Below are positions 48,844-57,436 of a DNA stretch of 64,000 nt, one piece after another. This DNA is from Treponema sp. OMZ 838. GTDB taxonomy: Bacteria > Spirochaetota > Spirochaetia > Treponematales > Treponemataceae. Made by a program: the position numbers and the translations under genes. How positions within the stretch are numbered: the first letter of the stretch is position 1; every line of letters begins with the position of its first letter. A model generated the notes under the pieces. The model did not search any database and was not told where the DNA came from. It saw only the letters and a list, made by a program, of their open reading frames with translations. Where the stretch lies: NCBI RefSeq assembly GCF_000775995.1, contig NZ_CP009227.1, forward strand, positions 2,400,296 to 2,464,295, read 5' to 3'.

Positions 48844-50181
48844 TTAAAAGAGCTCGTTATCGCCGTCAAAAGCGCTGCCCGGCTTTGATTTATGTGCAGC
48901 GGATACTGCTGCAGAATCGGTATCCAAACTTTCAGTTTTGCCGCTAGCGAGAGCTGCTTTTTCGAGCATGGATTTTTTCCCTGCCGGAGCAGTCTGAGCA
49001 TCGGCTTCTTTATCAACCTTTGTATCTCCCGGTTTTACGGAAGCTGCCGCCTTTGACGCCCCTGTCTTTGCCGCAGCCGATGCTTCGCCGGTGCCGGAAT
49101 CGGCAGCTTGATCGGTTTTTACAAAACTCGACACGTATTTTTGGTTGGGGAACAGCTGAGCACGCAAGGTCTTTTCAAGATCGATTGCAACATCGGGATT
49201 ATCCTCCAAGAATTTTACGGCGTTGTCATGTCCTTGTCCAATCTTATCTTCTTTATACGAGTACCATGCGCCTTTTTTGTCTATCAATTCGTATTTTACC
49301 GCGCAGTCCAGCAAGCTGCCGTAGGGAGAAATTCCCTTGCCGAACAGGATTTCCAGCTCAACCTTTCGGAACGGCGGCGCGACCTTATTCTTTACCACTT
49401 TGATGCGCACCTTGTTTCCCCATGCTTCATCCTCATCCTTGCCGAGCACCTCGCCTTTACGGACTTCGATACGTACCGAGGAATAGAATTTGAGCGCATT
49501 ACCGCCGGTGGTGGTTTCCGGGTTACCGTACGCAATACCGATTTTCATACGGATTTGGTTGATAAAGATGAGAATACATTTTGACCGTGAGATAATCGCC
49601 GTCAATTTCCGCAACGCCTGACTCATTAACCGGGCTTGCAATCCCATGTGTGAATCGCCCATTTCGCCGTCAATTTCCGCTTGCGGCGTAAGAGCTGCTA
49701 CCGAGTCTACAACGATGACATCCACCGCACCCGATCGGACGAGGTTTTCGGTGATTTCCAAAGCCTGTTCTCCCGCATCGGGCTGGGCGACCCACAGTTC
49801 GTCGATATTGACACCGAGTTTTTGCGCATACTGCGGGTCAAGGGCATGTTCGGCATCCACAAACGCTGCAATACCGCCCCGCTTTTGCGCTTCGGCGACA
49901 ACATGGAGGGCAAGCGTAGTTTTTCCCGATGACTCCGGACCGAATATTTCGATAATTCTGCCGCGCGGATAGCCGCCGATACCGAGCGCTTCGTCAAGCA
50001 AGATACTCCCCGACGGGATTACTTCGATACCGCTTGCTGCCGTTTTTGTGCCGAGCTTCATCAAAGAACCCTGTCCGAACTCTTTTTCGATTTGTAGACG
50101 TGCTGCTTCCAACGCTTTCAGCTTTTCGTCGGCATCGGTAATATTGGTTACCTGATTTATTTCTGATTTTGTTTTTGCCAT
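48844..50181 (-). CDS. recA: RecA recombinase with long C-terminal tail
   Basis: The central strand-exchange and SOS protein. Walker [14 protein letters not shown], the DNA-binding loops ([42 protein letters not shown]) and the C-terminal core up to about residue 350 are normal. A further tail of about 95 residues follows ([19 protein letters not shown] and on), rich in Ala, Lys, Asp and Ser and ending [11 protein letters not shown]. Most RecA proteins are about 350 residues with a short acidic tail, so this 445-residue form is unusual. GGAGG stands before the ATG at 50181. No lexA-like gene is in the window. It is convergent with pth across element copy 3. Confidence 0.97.
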   Translation of the reverse strand: MAKTKSEINQVTNITDADEKLKALEAARLQIEKEFGQGSLMKLGTKTAASGIEVIPSGSILLDEALGIGGYPRGRIIEIFGPESSGKTTLALHVVAEAQKRGGIAAFVDAEHALDPQYAQKLGVNIDELWVAQPDAGEQALEITENLVRSGAVDVIVVDSVAALTPQAEIDGEMGDSHMGLQARLMSQALRKLTAIISRSKCILIFINQIRMKIGIAYGNPETTTGGNALKFYSSVRIEVRKGEVLGKDEDEAWGNKVRIKVVKNKVAPPFRKVELEILFGKGISPYGSLLDCAVKYELIDKKGAWYSYKEDKIGQGHDNAVKFLEDNPDVAIDLEKTLRAQLFPNQKYVSSFVKTDQAADSGTGEASAAAKTGASKAAASVKPGDTKVDKEADAQTAPAGKKSMLEKAALASGKTESLDTDSAAVSAAHKSKPGSAFDGDNELF

Positions 50182-50511
50182 TTATGGCCTCCATAATTAA
50201 GTGCGTTCGGCCGGCGCCTCGTCAGAACATTATCATGACATTCTGCAAAAGCATTTTTTGCTTCCGGCACATTCCGGCTGCCGCATTGCTTCTTATCTTT
50301 GTTATATGTCTTTGTTGCGATTTTGGCTTAAAAAAACTGCTGAAAATCACTTTTTTTTTAGAAATTTTTACAAAGAATCAAATTTTTTTCCTGACCGATG
50401 TGTTTTTAATCGGAAGGGCAGGGCAGCCGACAATACTGCTGCAATGATTTATAAAAAAATGCCCGTTAATTTATAGCATAAGACACATAAGAAAGCAATA
50501 TTATGGAAAAA
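50182..50511. other. recA upstream region
   Basis: It holds the recA ribosome site and an imperfect inverted repeat CAGAA...TTCTG (50223-50245) close to a GATAAT-like -10 on the minus strand. The rest is T-rich on the plus strand with no supported gene. Confidence 0.4.
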
Positions 50512-51177
50512 CTACACTTTTGAAAGGGTTCCGGCGTCCATCCGGTAAGTCGTACAATTCGGATCTAAAATATTGGAATCATGCGTTACGATAAGCACGG
50601 CAGTTCCAAGTTTGTTTATATCTTTTATAGCCTGCATGACACCGGCTGCCGTTTCCGCGTCGAGGTTTGCAGTCGGTTCATCAGCGATGAGCAGCTTGGG
50701 CGCATTCATCAGTGCACGCGCAATAAGCATCCGTTTTGCTTCTCCGCCTGAAAGATTTTTCGGCATTTCATTTTTTAAATGAGCTATTCCCATCACTTCC
50801 AATAAGCTCAGCGCTCTCCCTTCGGTATCGCCGTCCCGGTTAAATAAAAAAAACGGTACGCGGACATTATCAAGTACCGAAAGATTCGGTAAAGCGCCGA
50901 GCGATTGGGGGACAAATCCTATCGACTCGTTACGGTAATAGCTTTTTTCAGTATCGTTCATCGTTGTGATGTCATTATTTTCAAATAAAACAGCTCCCGC
51001 AGTCGGTTCTAAAATGCCTGAAATAAGGTTCAGCAATGTCGTTTTTCCCGAACCGGAGCGGCCGACAATAAAGACAAAATCGGAAGAATCGATATTGAAA
51101 TCGGCCTCCTTAACGGCAAAAAAATCGGAACCGCTTCTGGTAAACGTTCTGGAAAGCTGTTTTGTTTGCAATAACAT
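50512..51177 (-). CDS. ABC transporter ATP-binding protein (LolD/MacB type)
   Basis: A 221-residue ATPase with Walker A GRSGSGKTTLLNL, signature NLSGGEAKRMLIARAL, Walker B LLIADEPTANLDAET and LIVTHDS. The frame opens at a TTG (51198), but the ATG at 51177 (MLLQTKQLSRTF) matches where the family starts; neither has a strong ribosome site, so translation is probably coupled to the DUF4418 gene 24 bp upstream. The third expected partner, an FtsX-type permease, is missing: downstream lies only the recA promoter region. The substrate is unknown. Confidence 0.85.
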   Translation of the reverse strand: MLLQTKQLSRTFTRSGSDFFAVKEADFNIDSSDFVFIVGRSGSGKTTLLNLISGILEPTAGAVLFENNDITTMNDTEKSYYRNESIGFVPQSLGALPNLSVLDNVRVPFFLFNRDGDTEGRALSLLEVMGIAHLKNEMPKNLSGGEAKRMLIARALMNAPKLLIADEPTANLDAETAAGVMQAIKDINKLGTAVLIVTHDSNILDPNCTTYRMDAGTLSKV

Positions 51178-51201
51178 ATCGTAATAATCCAATGGCAAAA
51201 T

Positions 51202-51588
51202 TTATCGTTTTCTGTTAACGAACAGATATCCGACATCAATGGCTATCAGCACGATTGCCAGCAGTAAAATGACGGGTTTGGTATAAACGTTACAAGGCAT
51301 GGTCGCAGTCTTACATGTACCGATAACAACCGTTTGCAATAATATCAAACAAACACCGAGCCCGATATTGGAAAATGCGATACCGATGCGGGAACTCTTA
51401 AATAGTAAGAAGATGACACCTAATGCGGCAATTAAACCGCCGAGCATTCGGACAGCCTCGCCCATCCAATGGCACTTCATAAAACCGCCGTCAGCTTTCG
51501 GAAAACAGACATGTGCATATCCGAAGGGAGCAAATAAAACGAGCAAACCGATGATAACGATTAACGTTCCTATAATATATTTTTTCAT
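51202..51588 (-). CDS. DUF4418-like membrane protein
   Basis: A 128-residue protein with four membrane helices (IIGTLIVIIGLLVLFAPFGY; AVRMLGGLIAALGVIFLLF; IGIAFSNIGLGVCLILLQTV; PVILLLAIVLIAIDVGYLFV). Cys-containing loops read HVCFPKADGGFMKCHWMGEA and GTCKTATMPCN. This matches the DUF4418 pattern, in which paired Cys and CHW recur. Such genes often travel with a LolD-type ATPase and an FtsX permease. GAGGTTATA precedes the ATG. The function is unknown; metal or redox handling is a guess from the Cys residues. Confidence 0.75.
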   Translation of the reverse strand: MKKYIIGTLIVIIGLLVLFAPFGYAHVCFPKADGGFMKCHWMGEAVRMLGGLIAALGVIFLLFKSSRIGIAFSNIGLGVCLILLQTVVIGTCKTATMPCNVYTKPVILLLAIVLIAIDVGYLFVNRKR

Positions 51589-51765
51589 AGTATAACCTCA
51601 CTAGCACATCAGTATATACGAAATACGGCAAAAGTCAATCTATGGTTACATTATTCTTTGAACATTCTATCGATTGCGTCGGAACAGAATGTGACGTGAT
51701 GCAACACAGCGTATTGACATAACGGAACTTTATCGATAATATCTGTTTCTGTTATTAAAACAAAA

Positions 51766-51839
51766 CGGGCAATAGCGCAGTTGGTTAGCGTACAAGTCTG
51801 GGGGACTTGGGGTCGCCGGTTCAAATCCGGCTTGCCCGA
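51766..51839 (+). tRNA. tRNA-Pro (anticodon GGG)
   Basis: A full cloverleaf. The acceptor is CGGGCAA/TTGCCCG, the D arm GCGC...GCGT, and the anticodon stem CAAGT/ACTTG with loop CTGGGGG (anticodon GGG). The variable loop is GGGTC, the T arm GCCGG-TTCAAAT-CCGGC, and the discriminator A. CCA is not encoded. It reads CCC and CCU proline codons. Confidence 0.95.
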
Positions 51840-51957
51840 TTATTTTCTCTATTTTTTTCTATCCCTATCATACTTTTATTATATCTTTCCATTAAAACGG
51901 CTCTATCTTAAAGTATAGAGATTTATAGCGTATACGATAAATGATTTCTTTACAGAA

Positions 51958-51982
51958 CAAGCTGATAGGCTTGCGGTTTTTA
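51958..51982 (+). terminator. CAAGC-TGATAG-GCTTG terminator, copy 2
   Basis: A five-bp stem followed by CGGTTTTTA, with flanks nearly identical to copy 1 at 46901. A CTCTAT/ATAGAG hairpin lies just upstream (51901-51920). It likely ends the tRNA transcript. Confidence 0.6.
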
Positions 51983-52020
51983 AAGACTCCTCGATAGCGG
52001 CTGCCCTGTACAAATACCGC

Positions 52021-52049
52021 TTGACATTAAGCCGTACTGTTTTTATGCT
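52021..52049 (+). promoter_or_regulatory. Promoter of a leaderless gene
   Basis: A perfect TTGACA (52021-52026), a 17-nt spacer and TATGCT (52044-52049). The expected start of transcription (about 52056) falls at the ATG at 52057, and there is no Shine-Dalgarno. Confidence 0.75.
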
Positions 52050-52056
52050 TTTGCCT

Positions 52057-53475
52057 ATGCCCGAAAAAGAGAATAAAGTAAAAACAAGCAAAAAAACGTC
52101 GCCGAAAAAGACGGCCGGAAAAACCCAATCGAAAACCAAAAGCCGTACAGGCACTACCACTGCAAAGAAAAAGCCGCGCAGTTCAACCGCCCGTAAAAAG
52201 CGTTCGCGCGGGAATATTATTGCCGCATTGGTGATATTGTGCGTTCTGCTTTTGGGGTTTAATCTTGTTTTAGTATTAAAATTAGTGCCTAATCTTAAAA
52301 ATTCATTAAAACAGGATACCGGCACGGCGCAAACTCAAGTACAACAGGATAAAATCTCAACCGAACAAAAACGGAATGAACCGCTTACGGCAGCACAAGA
52401 ACCTTCACCATCGGTTACCGTGCCGCAGGTTGCCGCACAAGCACAGCCGCATACCGATTCCGCGGTGCAGCAAAAACGGCAAAACACACCGGCAACGCAG
52501 CAAAAAACGGCGTCATCACAGGAGAAAGCGCCGACTGCCAACAAAACAACACCGGCTGCACAACCGGCGCCGCATTCACCTGCTGCTGCATCTGCGCCGG
52601 TATCTCAGACCGCTTCTGCAGCGCAGAAAAATACTGCGAAGAAAGAAAAACCGGTAGTCCATCCGGCTCCGCAAAAGAATCCCATACCGGAGAAACCTGC
52701 CGTACCCGATAAGAAAAAGACCGTACAAACAATGCAGCCGGTGCAGCCTGCTGCAAAACCGGAAAAGCCGCGCAAGCGTGCTCCTTATGCCGGGAATCTT
52801 ACCTTTGTGTTTGACGATGCGGGACATAACCTCGACCAGCTTGAATACTTTTTGCGACTCCCGTTCCCCTGTACTATTGCAGTTTTACCCGGATTGCGGT
52901 ACTCTAGCGAGTCGGCGCGGCGGATACGCAAAGCCGGCAAACAGGTTATTCTGCACCAGCCGATGCAATCGGTCGATCTGCATATCAATCCGGGACCGGG
53001 GGCTGTTACGCCGGGACTTTCTGCGGAGCAAATCAAAAACATCGTCAGAAAAAATCTCGAAGAAATTTGGCCGGTAGCCGGGATGAATAATCACGAAGGC
53101 TCACTGATGACAGCGGACGAGGCAGCGATGAGCGCGGTCTTGGATGTCGTAGCGGAAAAACATATATTCTTTTTGGATTCGCGGACAACCGCTCGGTCAG
53201 TCGTTGCGAAGGTTGCAAAGGAGAAAAACATGGCTGTCTGGGAACGGGCAATTTTTATTGATAACGATAAAAGCCGCGCTGCAATGGAAACGCAAATTAA
53301 AAAAGGGTTGAGCATTGCGAGACAGAAAGGCTCTGCCATCATGATCGGCCATGTCTTTACGATTGAACTTGCAGAGCTTTTAACCGAAATGTATCCTGCA
53401 CTTATCGAAGACGGATTTTCGCTTTCGGCAATTGCTCAAGTTGCACAAAAAGGCACGGTTAACTTCGGCAACTAA
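52057..53475 (+). CDS. Membrane-anchored divergent polysaccharide deacetylase (YibQ type)
   Basis: A 472-residue protein. Residues 1-55 are strongly basic (Lys/Thr-rich), a membrane helix follows (NIIAALVILCVLLLGFNLVL), then a 170-residue Pro/Ala/Gln linker that could cross the periplasm. The C-terminal domain is of the divergent polysaccharide deacetylase type (PF04748): TFVFDDAGHNLDQLEYFLRLP, ILHQPMQ, NNHEGSLMT, FFLDSRTTA, MIGHVF. Active-site Asp and His positions look conserved. Starting at 52057 makes the message leaderless, as the promoter places the first base at the ATG. tsaD follows after 44 bp. It probably trims peptidoglycan or another glycan. Confidence 0.85.
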   Translation: MPEKENKVKTSKKTSPKKTAGKTQSKTKSRTGTTTAKKKPRSSTARKKRSRGNIIAALVILCVLLLGFNLVLVLKLVPNLKNSLKQDTGTAQTQVQQDKISTEQKRNEPLTAAQEPSPSVTVPQVAAQAQPHTDSAVQQKRQNTPATQQKTASSQEKAPTANKTTPAAQPAPHSPAAASAPVSQTASAAQKNTAKKEKPVVHPAPQKNPIPEKPAVPDKKKTVQTMQPVQPAAKPEKPRKRAPYAGNLTFVFDDAGHNLDQLEYFLRLPFPCTIAVLPGLRYSSESARRIRKAGKQVILHQPMQSVDLHINPGPGAVTPGLSAEQIKNIVRKNLEEIWPVAGMNNHEGSLMTADEAAMSAVLDVVAEKHIFFLDSRTTARSVVAKVAKEKNMAVWERAIFIDNDKSRAAMETQIKKGLSIARQKGSAIMIGHVFTIELAELLTEMYPALIEDGFSLSAIAQVAQKGTVNFGN

Positions 53476-53519
53476 AAGAGGATGTCCAAAGTTAATCATG
53501 GAACAATAGGAATAACAGA

Positions 53520-54542
53520 ATGAAGATACTTGGAATAGAAAGCTCCTGCGATGAAACGGCAGCTGCCGTCGTGGAGGACGGACATAAAATCATCAGTTCG
53601 GTAGTGGCAACTCAGATACCATTTCACGAAGCATATAAGGGTGTCGTGCCTGAGATTGCGAGCCGTAAGCACACCGAATGGATCTTACCGGTTGTCAAAA
53701 CCGCTTTGCAGGAAGCGGGCGAAACGTTGCAATCGATAGACGGTATCGCCGTAACCAATCGGCCGGGGCTGATGGGGTCGCTGCTGGTGGGGCTGACCTT
53801 TGCGAAAACCCTCGCATGGGCATGCAATAAACCGTTTATTGCCGTAAACCACATGCTCGGGCACCTGTACGCAGCGCATCTTGAGCAGGACATTCCTTAT
53901 CCCTACCTCGGTCTTTTGGTATCAGGCGGCCATTCGCTTATCTGTAAAGTATACGATTTTGATTCAATCGAAGTGCTCGGCAGTACTATCGACGATGCGC
54001 CGGGCGAAGCATTCGATAAGGTTGCGAAGTTCTACGATTTCGGCTATCCGGGCGGCGTAATTATCGACCGGCTGGCGAAAAACGGCGATCCCAAGGCTGC
54101 AAACTTCCCGATGCCGATACTGCACGAATCCGGCCGCCGGTATGACGTGTCCTATTCAGGCTTAAAAACTGCGGTCATCAATCAAATCGATCAATTCTGG
54201 AATCCCGGATATGAAAAAACGCCCGAAAATATTGCAGCGGCTTTTCAATCCAGAGCCGTTAAAATATTGCTGCGTTCCCTGCTGCGGGCGGTAGAAGACA
54301 CGGGCCTGCACACGATTGTCGCAGGCGGCGGCGTTGCTGCAAATTCGCTGCTTCGTGAAAAACTTGCCGAACAAAAAGGTTTAACGTGCATCTTCCCACC
54401 GCTCAAGCTCTGCACGGATAATGCCGCCATGATTGCCGGAGTAGGCTACCGCTATTTGGTGCGTGGCGACAGGAGCCCTCTCGATTGCCCTGCAAGCGCC
54501 CGTGTCGAAGGATTTAAACGCCGGAAATCCGCCTCAACATAG
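53520..54542 (+). CDS. tsaD: tRNA N6-threonylcarbamoyladenosine synthase, TsaD
   Basis: It transfers the threonylcarbamoyl group to A37 of ANN-decoding tRNAs, working with TsaB, TsaE and TsaC, none of which is in the window. The ASKHA fold begins MKILGIESSCDETAAAVV; metal-binding His111 and His115 are in VNHMLGHLYAAH, and VSGGHS and CTDNAAMIA follow. Length is 340 residues. A ribosome site AGGAATAACAG precedes the ATG. Its last 29 bp overlap the 3' end of the convergent WYL regulator, an unusual tail-to-tail overlap. Confidence 0.96.
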   Translation: MKILGIESSCDETAAAVVEDGHKIISSVVATQIPFHEAYKGVVPEIASRKHTEWILPVVKTALQEAGETLQSIDGIAVTNRPGLMGSLLVGLTFAKTLAWACNKPFIAVNHMLGHLYAAHLEQDIPYPYLGLLVSGGHSLICKVYDFDSIEVLGSTIDDAPGEAFDKVAKFYDFGYPGGVIIDRLAKNGDPKAANFPMPILHESGRRYDVSYSGLKTAVINQIDQFWNPGYEKTPENIAAAFQSRAVKILLRSLLRAVEDTGLHTIVAGGGVAANSLLREKLAEQKGLTCIFPPLKLCTDNAAMIAGVGYRYLVRGDRSPLDCPASARVEGFKRRKSAST

Positions 54543-55500
54543 CTCGTATTTCTGCTTGCCAGTCTTGCACAAAATCTTCCGGTTCAAGCGGCTGTGCGTT
54601 TGAGCCGTGAGACAATACCCATTTCAATATCCGGTACCCTTGCGCTGCGGAAAAGACTATTTCGGTTTTCCCTTCTGCATCGTATTCGGTAATTTTTTGG
54701 TCGTCCGCCCATACGGAATCTTTTATTGCGAGACGAGACTCGCCGTAGAATGCAATACGGTAGGTAACCGTTTCCGGTTCCATAAATGAGCCGAATCTTC
54801 CGCCGCCGCAGCGGGAAATAAAGTCGTAATTTTCTGGCAGTGTAAAAAGCTCATCGGTAATGCAAAGGTTTTCAATACGCGGAATATAAAAAAGCCGTTC
54901 TGCTTGGCGTTCCTCTGCATAGCCGAATAGAAAATATCGCCCGTCATCAAAAAGGAGCTGATACGGACGGACACGCCGATGTACCTTCCCGCTATCCAAC
55001 ACGCCGCAGTAATCGAATTCGATCGTGCGGTTTTGAATCATCGCTTGGTAGAGTGCAGTAAATACCGCTTCATCGATAATGGCATAAGGCATCGGCGGAA
55101 CAGCGATACGGTCAATAAACGTTCCCGCTCCTTGCCTTTGCGGAAACGTAATAACATCAATGGCATCAACGAGTTCTTTGTAGATCGGCGTTCCCTGATA
55201 TTGCTGCAGCAGCGTTTTTGCAGCAATGAGCGCCGTTACATCTTTTTGCGAAATATTTTGGATCGGCATTTCATATTTTTTGCTGTAATAAAATCCTTTC
55301 TTTTGCGCATTATATTCGATGGGTGCATTAAACCGATCCCGCAAAAACGTTATATCGCGGCTTATTGTCGGGACACTGCACTCCAGTTCTTTTGCAAGTT
55401 CGGATGTCTTAGGGAAGCATTCTGCTTTTATCCGGTTATGAATATACGTGAGACGTTCCAACATTTGATGGGTAATTGCACGGTTTGGTTTCTTTTTCAT
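54514..55500 (-). CDS. WYL-domain transcriptional regulator
   Basis: A 328-residue regulator with an N-terminal winged helix (ITHQMLERLTYIHNRIKAE; SELAKELECSVPTISRDITFLRDR) and a C-terminal WYL domain. In the WYL domain the core reads IEFDYCGVLDSGKVHRRVRPYQLLFDDGRYFLFGYAEE. Such proteins sense nucleotides or DNA and often control DNA-damage or defence genes. A TATAAT (55507-55512, minus strand) lies six bases before the ATG at 55500, so the message would be leaderless; there is no Shine-Dalgarno, and the -35 is weak. The upstream hairpin at 55532 may be part of its control. Its neighbour upstream is a UDG-like gene. Confidence 0.86.
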   Translation of the reverse strand: MKKKPNRAITHQMLERLTYIHNRIKAECFPKTSELAKELECSVPTISRDITFLRDRFNAPIEYNAQKKGFYYSKKYEMPIQNISQKDVTALIAAKTLLQQYQGTPIYKELVDAIDVITFPQRQGAGTFIDRIAVPPMPYAIIDEAVFTALYQAMIQNRTIEFDYCGVLDSGKVHRRVRPYQLLFDDGRYFLFGYAEERQAERLFYIPRIENLCITDELFTLPENYDFISRCGGGRFGSFMEPETVTYRIAFYGESRLAIKDSVWADDQKITEYDAEGKTEIVFSAAQGYRILKWVLSHGSNAQPLEPEDFVQDWQAEIRAMLRRISGV

Positions 55501-55506
55501 AGTGTT

Positions 55507-55512
55507 ATTATA
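55507..55512 (-). promoter_or_regulatory. -10 box of the WYL regulator gene
   Basis: A perfect TATAAT on the minus strand, six nt before the start codon. The -35 region (about TTCCAA at 17-18 nt spacing) is poor, suggesting activation or weak expression. Confidence 0.55.
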
Positions 55513-55531
55513 GTAGGAAAGGGGAGATTTT

Positions 55532-55569
55532 GGAATCTGCAAAAAACGTAAAATGTTTTTGCAGATTCC
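55532..55569 (-). terminator. 15-bp hairpin after the UDG-like gene
   Basis: GGAATCTGCAAAAAAC pairs with GTTTTTGCAGATTCC with one bulged base. It lies 18 bp after the stop of the UDG-like gene and directly upstream of the WYL promoter, so it may separate the two units. Confidence 0.7.
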
Positions 55570-55587
55570 GGTGCCTTATGGTTATTT

Positions 55588-56274
55588 TTATAACTTCAAT
55601 TCACTCAAATATCGGGAGACATCAAAGTATTTTTTTAAGAATTTATGCCATTCGAGAGGATAATACCCGCTCCTTGTGCCGCTTGTGTGCCTTAAAAAAA
55701 TCATGTCGATAGATTCACCGTCTAACTCGATTTTAAAATATCGGGGATAGGCCTGATTTATTTTATCATCTCCCCATTTTTCTTGTTTAACAACAAGTCC
55801 ATCATACTCCAAGCGTGCTAAAAAATTACTCGATTCTACACCCAATGAAATCACCATTTTAGGTTTAAGGACTTTCATCGTTTCAAAAATGATTTTCCAA
55901 CCGTTTTTAAAATCATCCGCAGTCGGGCGTTCTTCGCTTGCGTTAAGAAGCCGCTGAATAATGACTTGGTAGACAAAGCTGTCAGAAATTGCCGTCATTT
56001 CTTCTTTGCTCAGCTCTTCATCATAATCTCTATTCAACAGTGTTTTTTCAAAATTGCGGATAACGTTTGTTCCTTCCTCGCCGTTTTGATGCATACCGAT
56101 AAAGCTGCGGGTAAAATCGATGCCGTACTCATCAGGACTGTCGCCTGCGCAAAGATAGTGGCTTTCTCCCAATACCATCAGCTTTGTCTGACTTGCGGAA
56201 TAGTTCTTTCCTATCCACGGCAGCCAGCAAAGATTGTTAATCCGTAAAAGTTGTTCATCGATCTTTTTGTTCAT
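55588..56274 (-). CDS. Uracil-DNA glycosylase superfamily-like protein
   Basis: A 228-residue cytoplasmic protein. LMVLGESHY and KMVISLGVESSNFLARL look like the two central strands of the UDG fold, and the late FLRHTSGTRSGYYPLEWHKFL takes the place of the HPS loop. Classical catalytic motifs are not clear, so its substrate may not be uracil. GAGGAG stands 8 nt before the ATG at 56274; the longer frame to 56304 is rejected. It overlaps the end of the WG-repeat reading frame by 20 bp, so it is the last gene of that unit. Function otherwise unknown. Confidence 0.6.
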   Translation of the reverse strand: MNKKIDEQLLRINNLCWLPWIGKNYSASQTKLMVLGESHYLCAGDSPDEYGIDFTRSFIGMHQNGEEGTNVIRNFEKTLLNRDYDEELSKEEMTAISDSFVYQVIIQRLLNASEERPTADDFKNGWKIIFETMKVLKPKMVISLGVESSNFLARLEYDGLVVKQEKWGDDKINQAYPRYFKIELDGESIDMIFLRHTSGTRSGYYPLEWHKFLKKYFDVSRYLSELKL

Positions 56275-57363
56275 TGTTTTTCTCCTCATATTTTCGTACG
56301 ACATTTGAATATTCTTGTCTCTTATCTTCTGACCCTAGGATTACTTCACCGTTCTCATCAAAGATAATATCAAATTCGGAAGAATATAAATATTTATCCG
56401 ACCATAACTGTAGATTTTCTATCGGGATAGTTTTAATCAATTTCCCATCAAAAGAAAAAATATTACCGCCATAAAAAAATTCTTTCCTAATTTTACAATA
56501 CCTAAATTGTTAGTAAAATAATCACCTCTTTGAGTTGTTATCTCCGTATTGTCTTGAAGATTTCTAATTGTCAGTTCTTCATCATCGTAAATAAGATAAC
56601 CATCTCTAAGATAAAAATATGATTCTGGAAAATCAGCTCCGGTTATTTTAAATTCATATACCACATCGCCCTTTTTGTTTATGATAAAAAATGAATTAAA
56701 TGATTTTCTAATCCATGAATATCCACCGATAAACGGACTAGGCAACTTTGAGTGATGATGACATTTGAATTTTGGCTTTATTGCAATCTTTCCCTGATTA
56801 TCCATGAATCCCCATTCTTCTTTTGCATTCTGAACAGCAATAAGCCCCTCACTGAAACCATACGTTTCAGGTACGTTACGTACATCTACATAAACTTCAA
56901 ATAGTTCTTTAAATTCTTTATTTACTGCTATGGTTTTATCATCTGCATACACAATTGCAATATCTTCTGAAAATGGGTAAGCTCTATAATATCTTGGTGA
57001 AACAACTTTTCCTTTTTTATTTACAAAATATTTTTCCGCATACCATGTTGTTATTAAACCAACTTCTGAAGAGAAAGGTGTCAATATTGTTATCGGACCT
57101 CTCATGCCTGTAGTATCTATATCTATTTTTTTTCCGTCCGGCGTTATATAAAACTTATTTTCCTTAAAATCTTCTGCTATTGCCACGCCATTAATAAATG
57201 GCATGACTGTTTTATATTGAGCTTTTATGATAATTTTTCCGTTACGATCAATATAGCCATACGTATCTTTTTTCCATTCATCTTGATACGGAAATAAATC
57301 TTGGCTGTAGAGTGTTAAGACTACAGTGATACAAAAATAAAAAATACCGATAATTTTTTTCAT
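56255..57363 (-). pseudogene. WG-repeat secreted protein, frameshifted at a T7 run
   Basis: The first frame (57363-56437) encodes a signal peptide (KKIIGIFYFCITVVLTLYSQ) and WG-type repeats (YGYIDRNGKIIIKAQYKTV; WGFMDNQGKIAIKPKFK). It then breaks off as GKNFFMAVIFFLLMGN. Adding one base to the T7 run (minus strand, at 56473-56479) restores GKNFFYGGNIFSFDGKLIKT. That joins the second frame (56440-56255: ENLQLWSDKYLYSSEFDIIF, ending NNEQKDR). The intact protein would be about 369 residues. The shift could be a true mutation, a slippage switch or a sequencing error. AGGAGTTCTGT precedes the start. Confidence 0.75.
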
Positions 57364-57436
57364 ACAGAACTCCTATTATTTTCAAAATATATGAACAGTT
57401 GGCGAATTTTTTATTACCAACTGTTCAATTTCCCTT

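Noticed and set aside
50220-50250. LexA (SOS) box upstream of recA
   Set aside because: The CAGAA...TTCTG repeat is imperfect and does not fit either the CTG-N10-CAG or the GAAC-N4-GTTC consensus; no lexA gene is seen.
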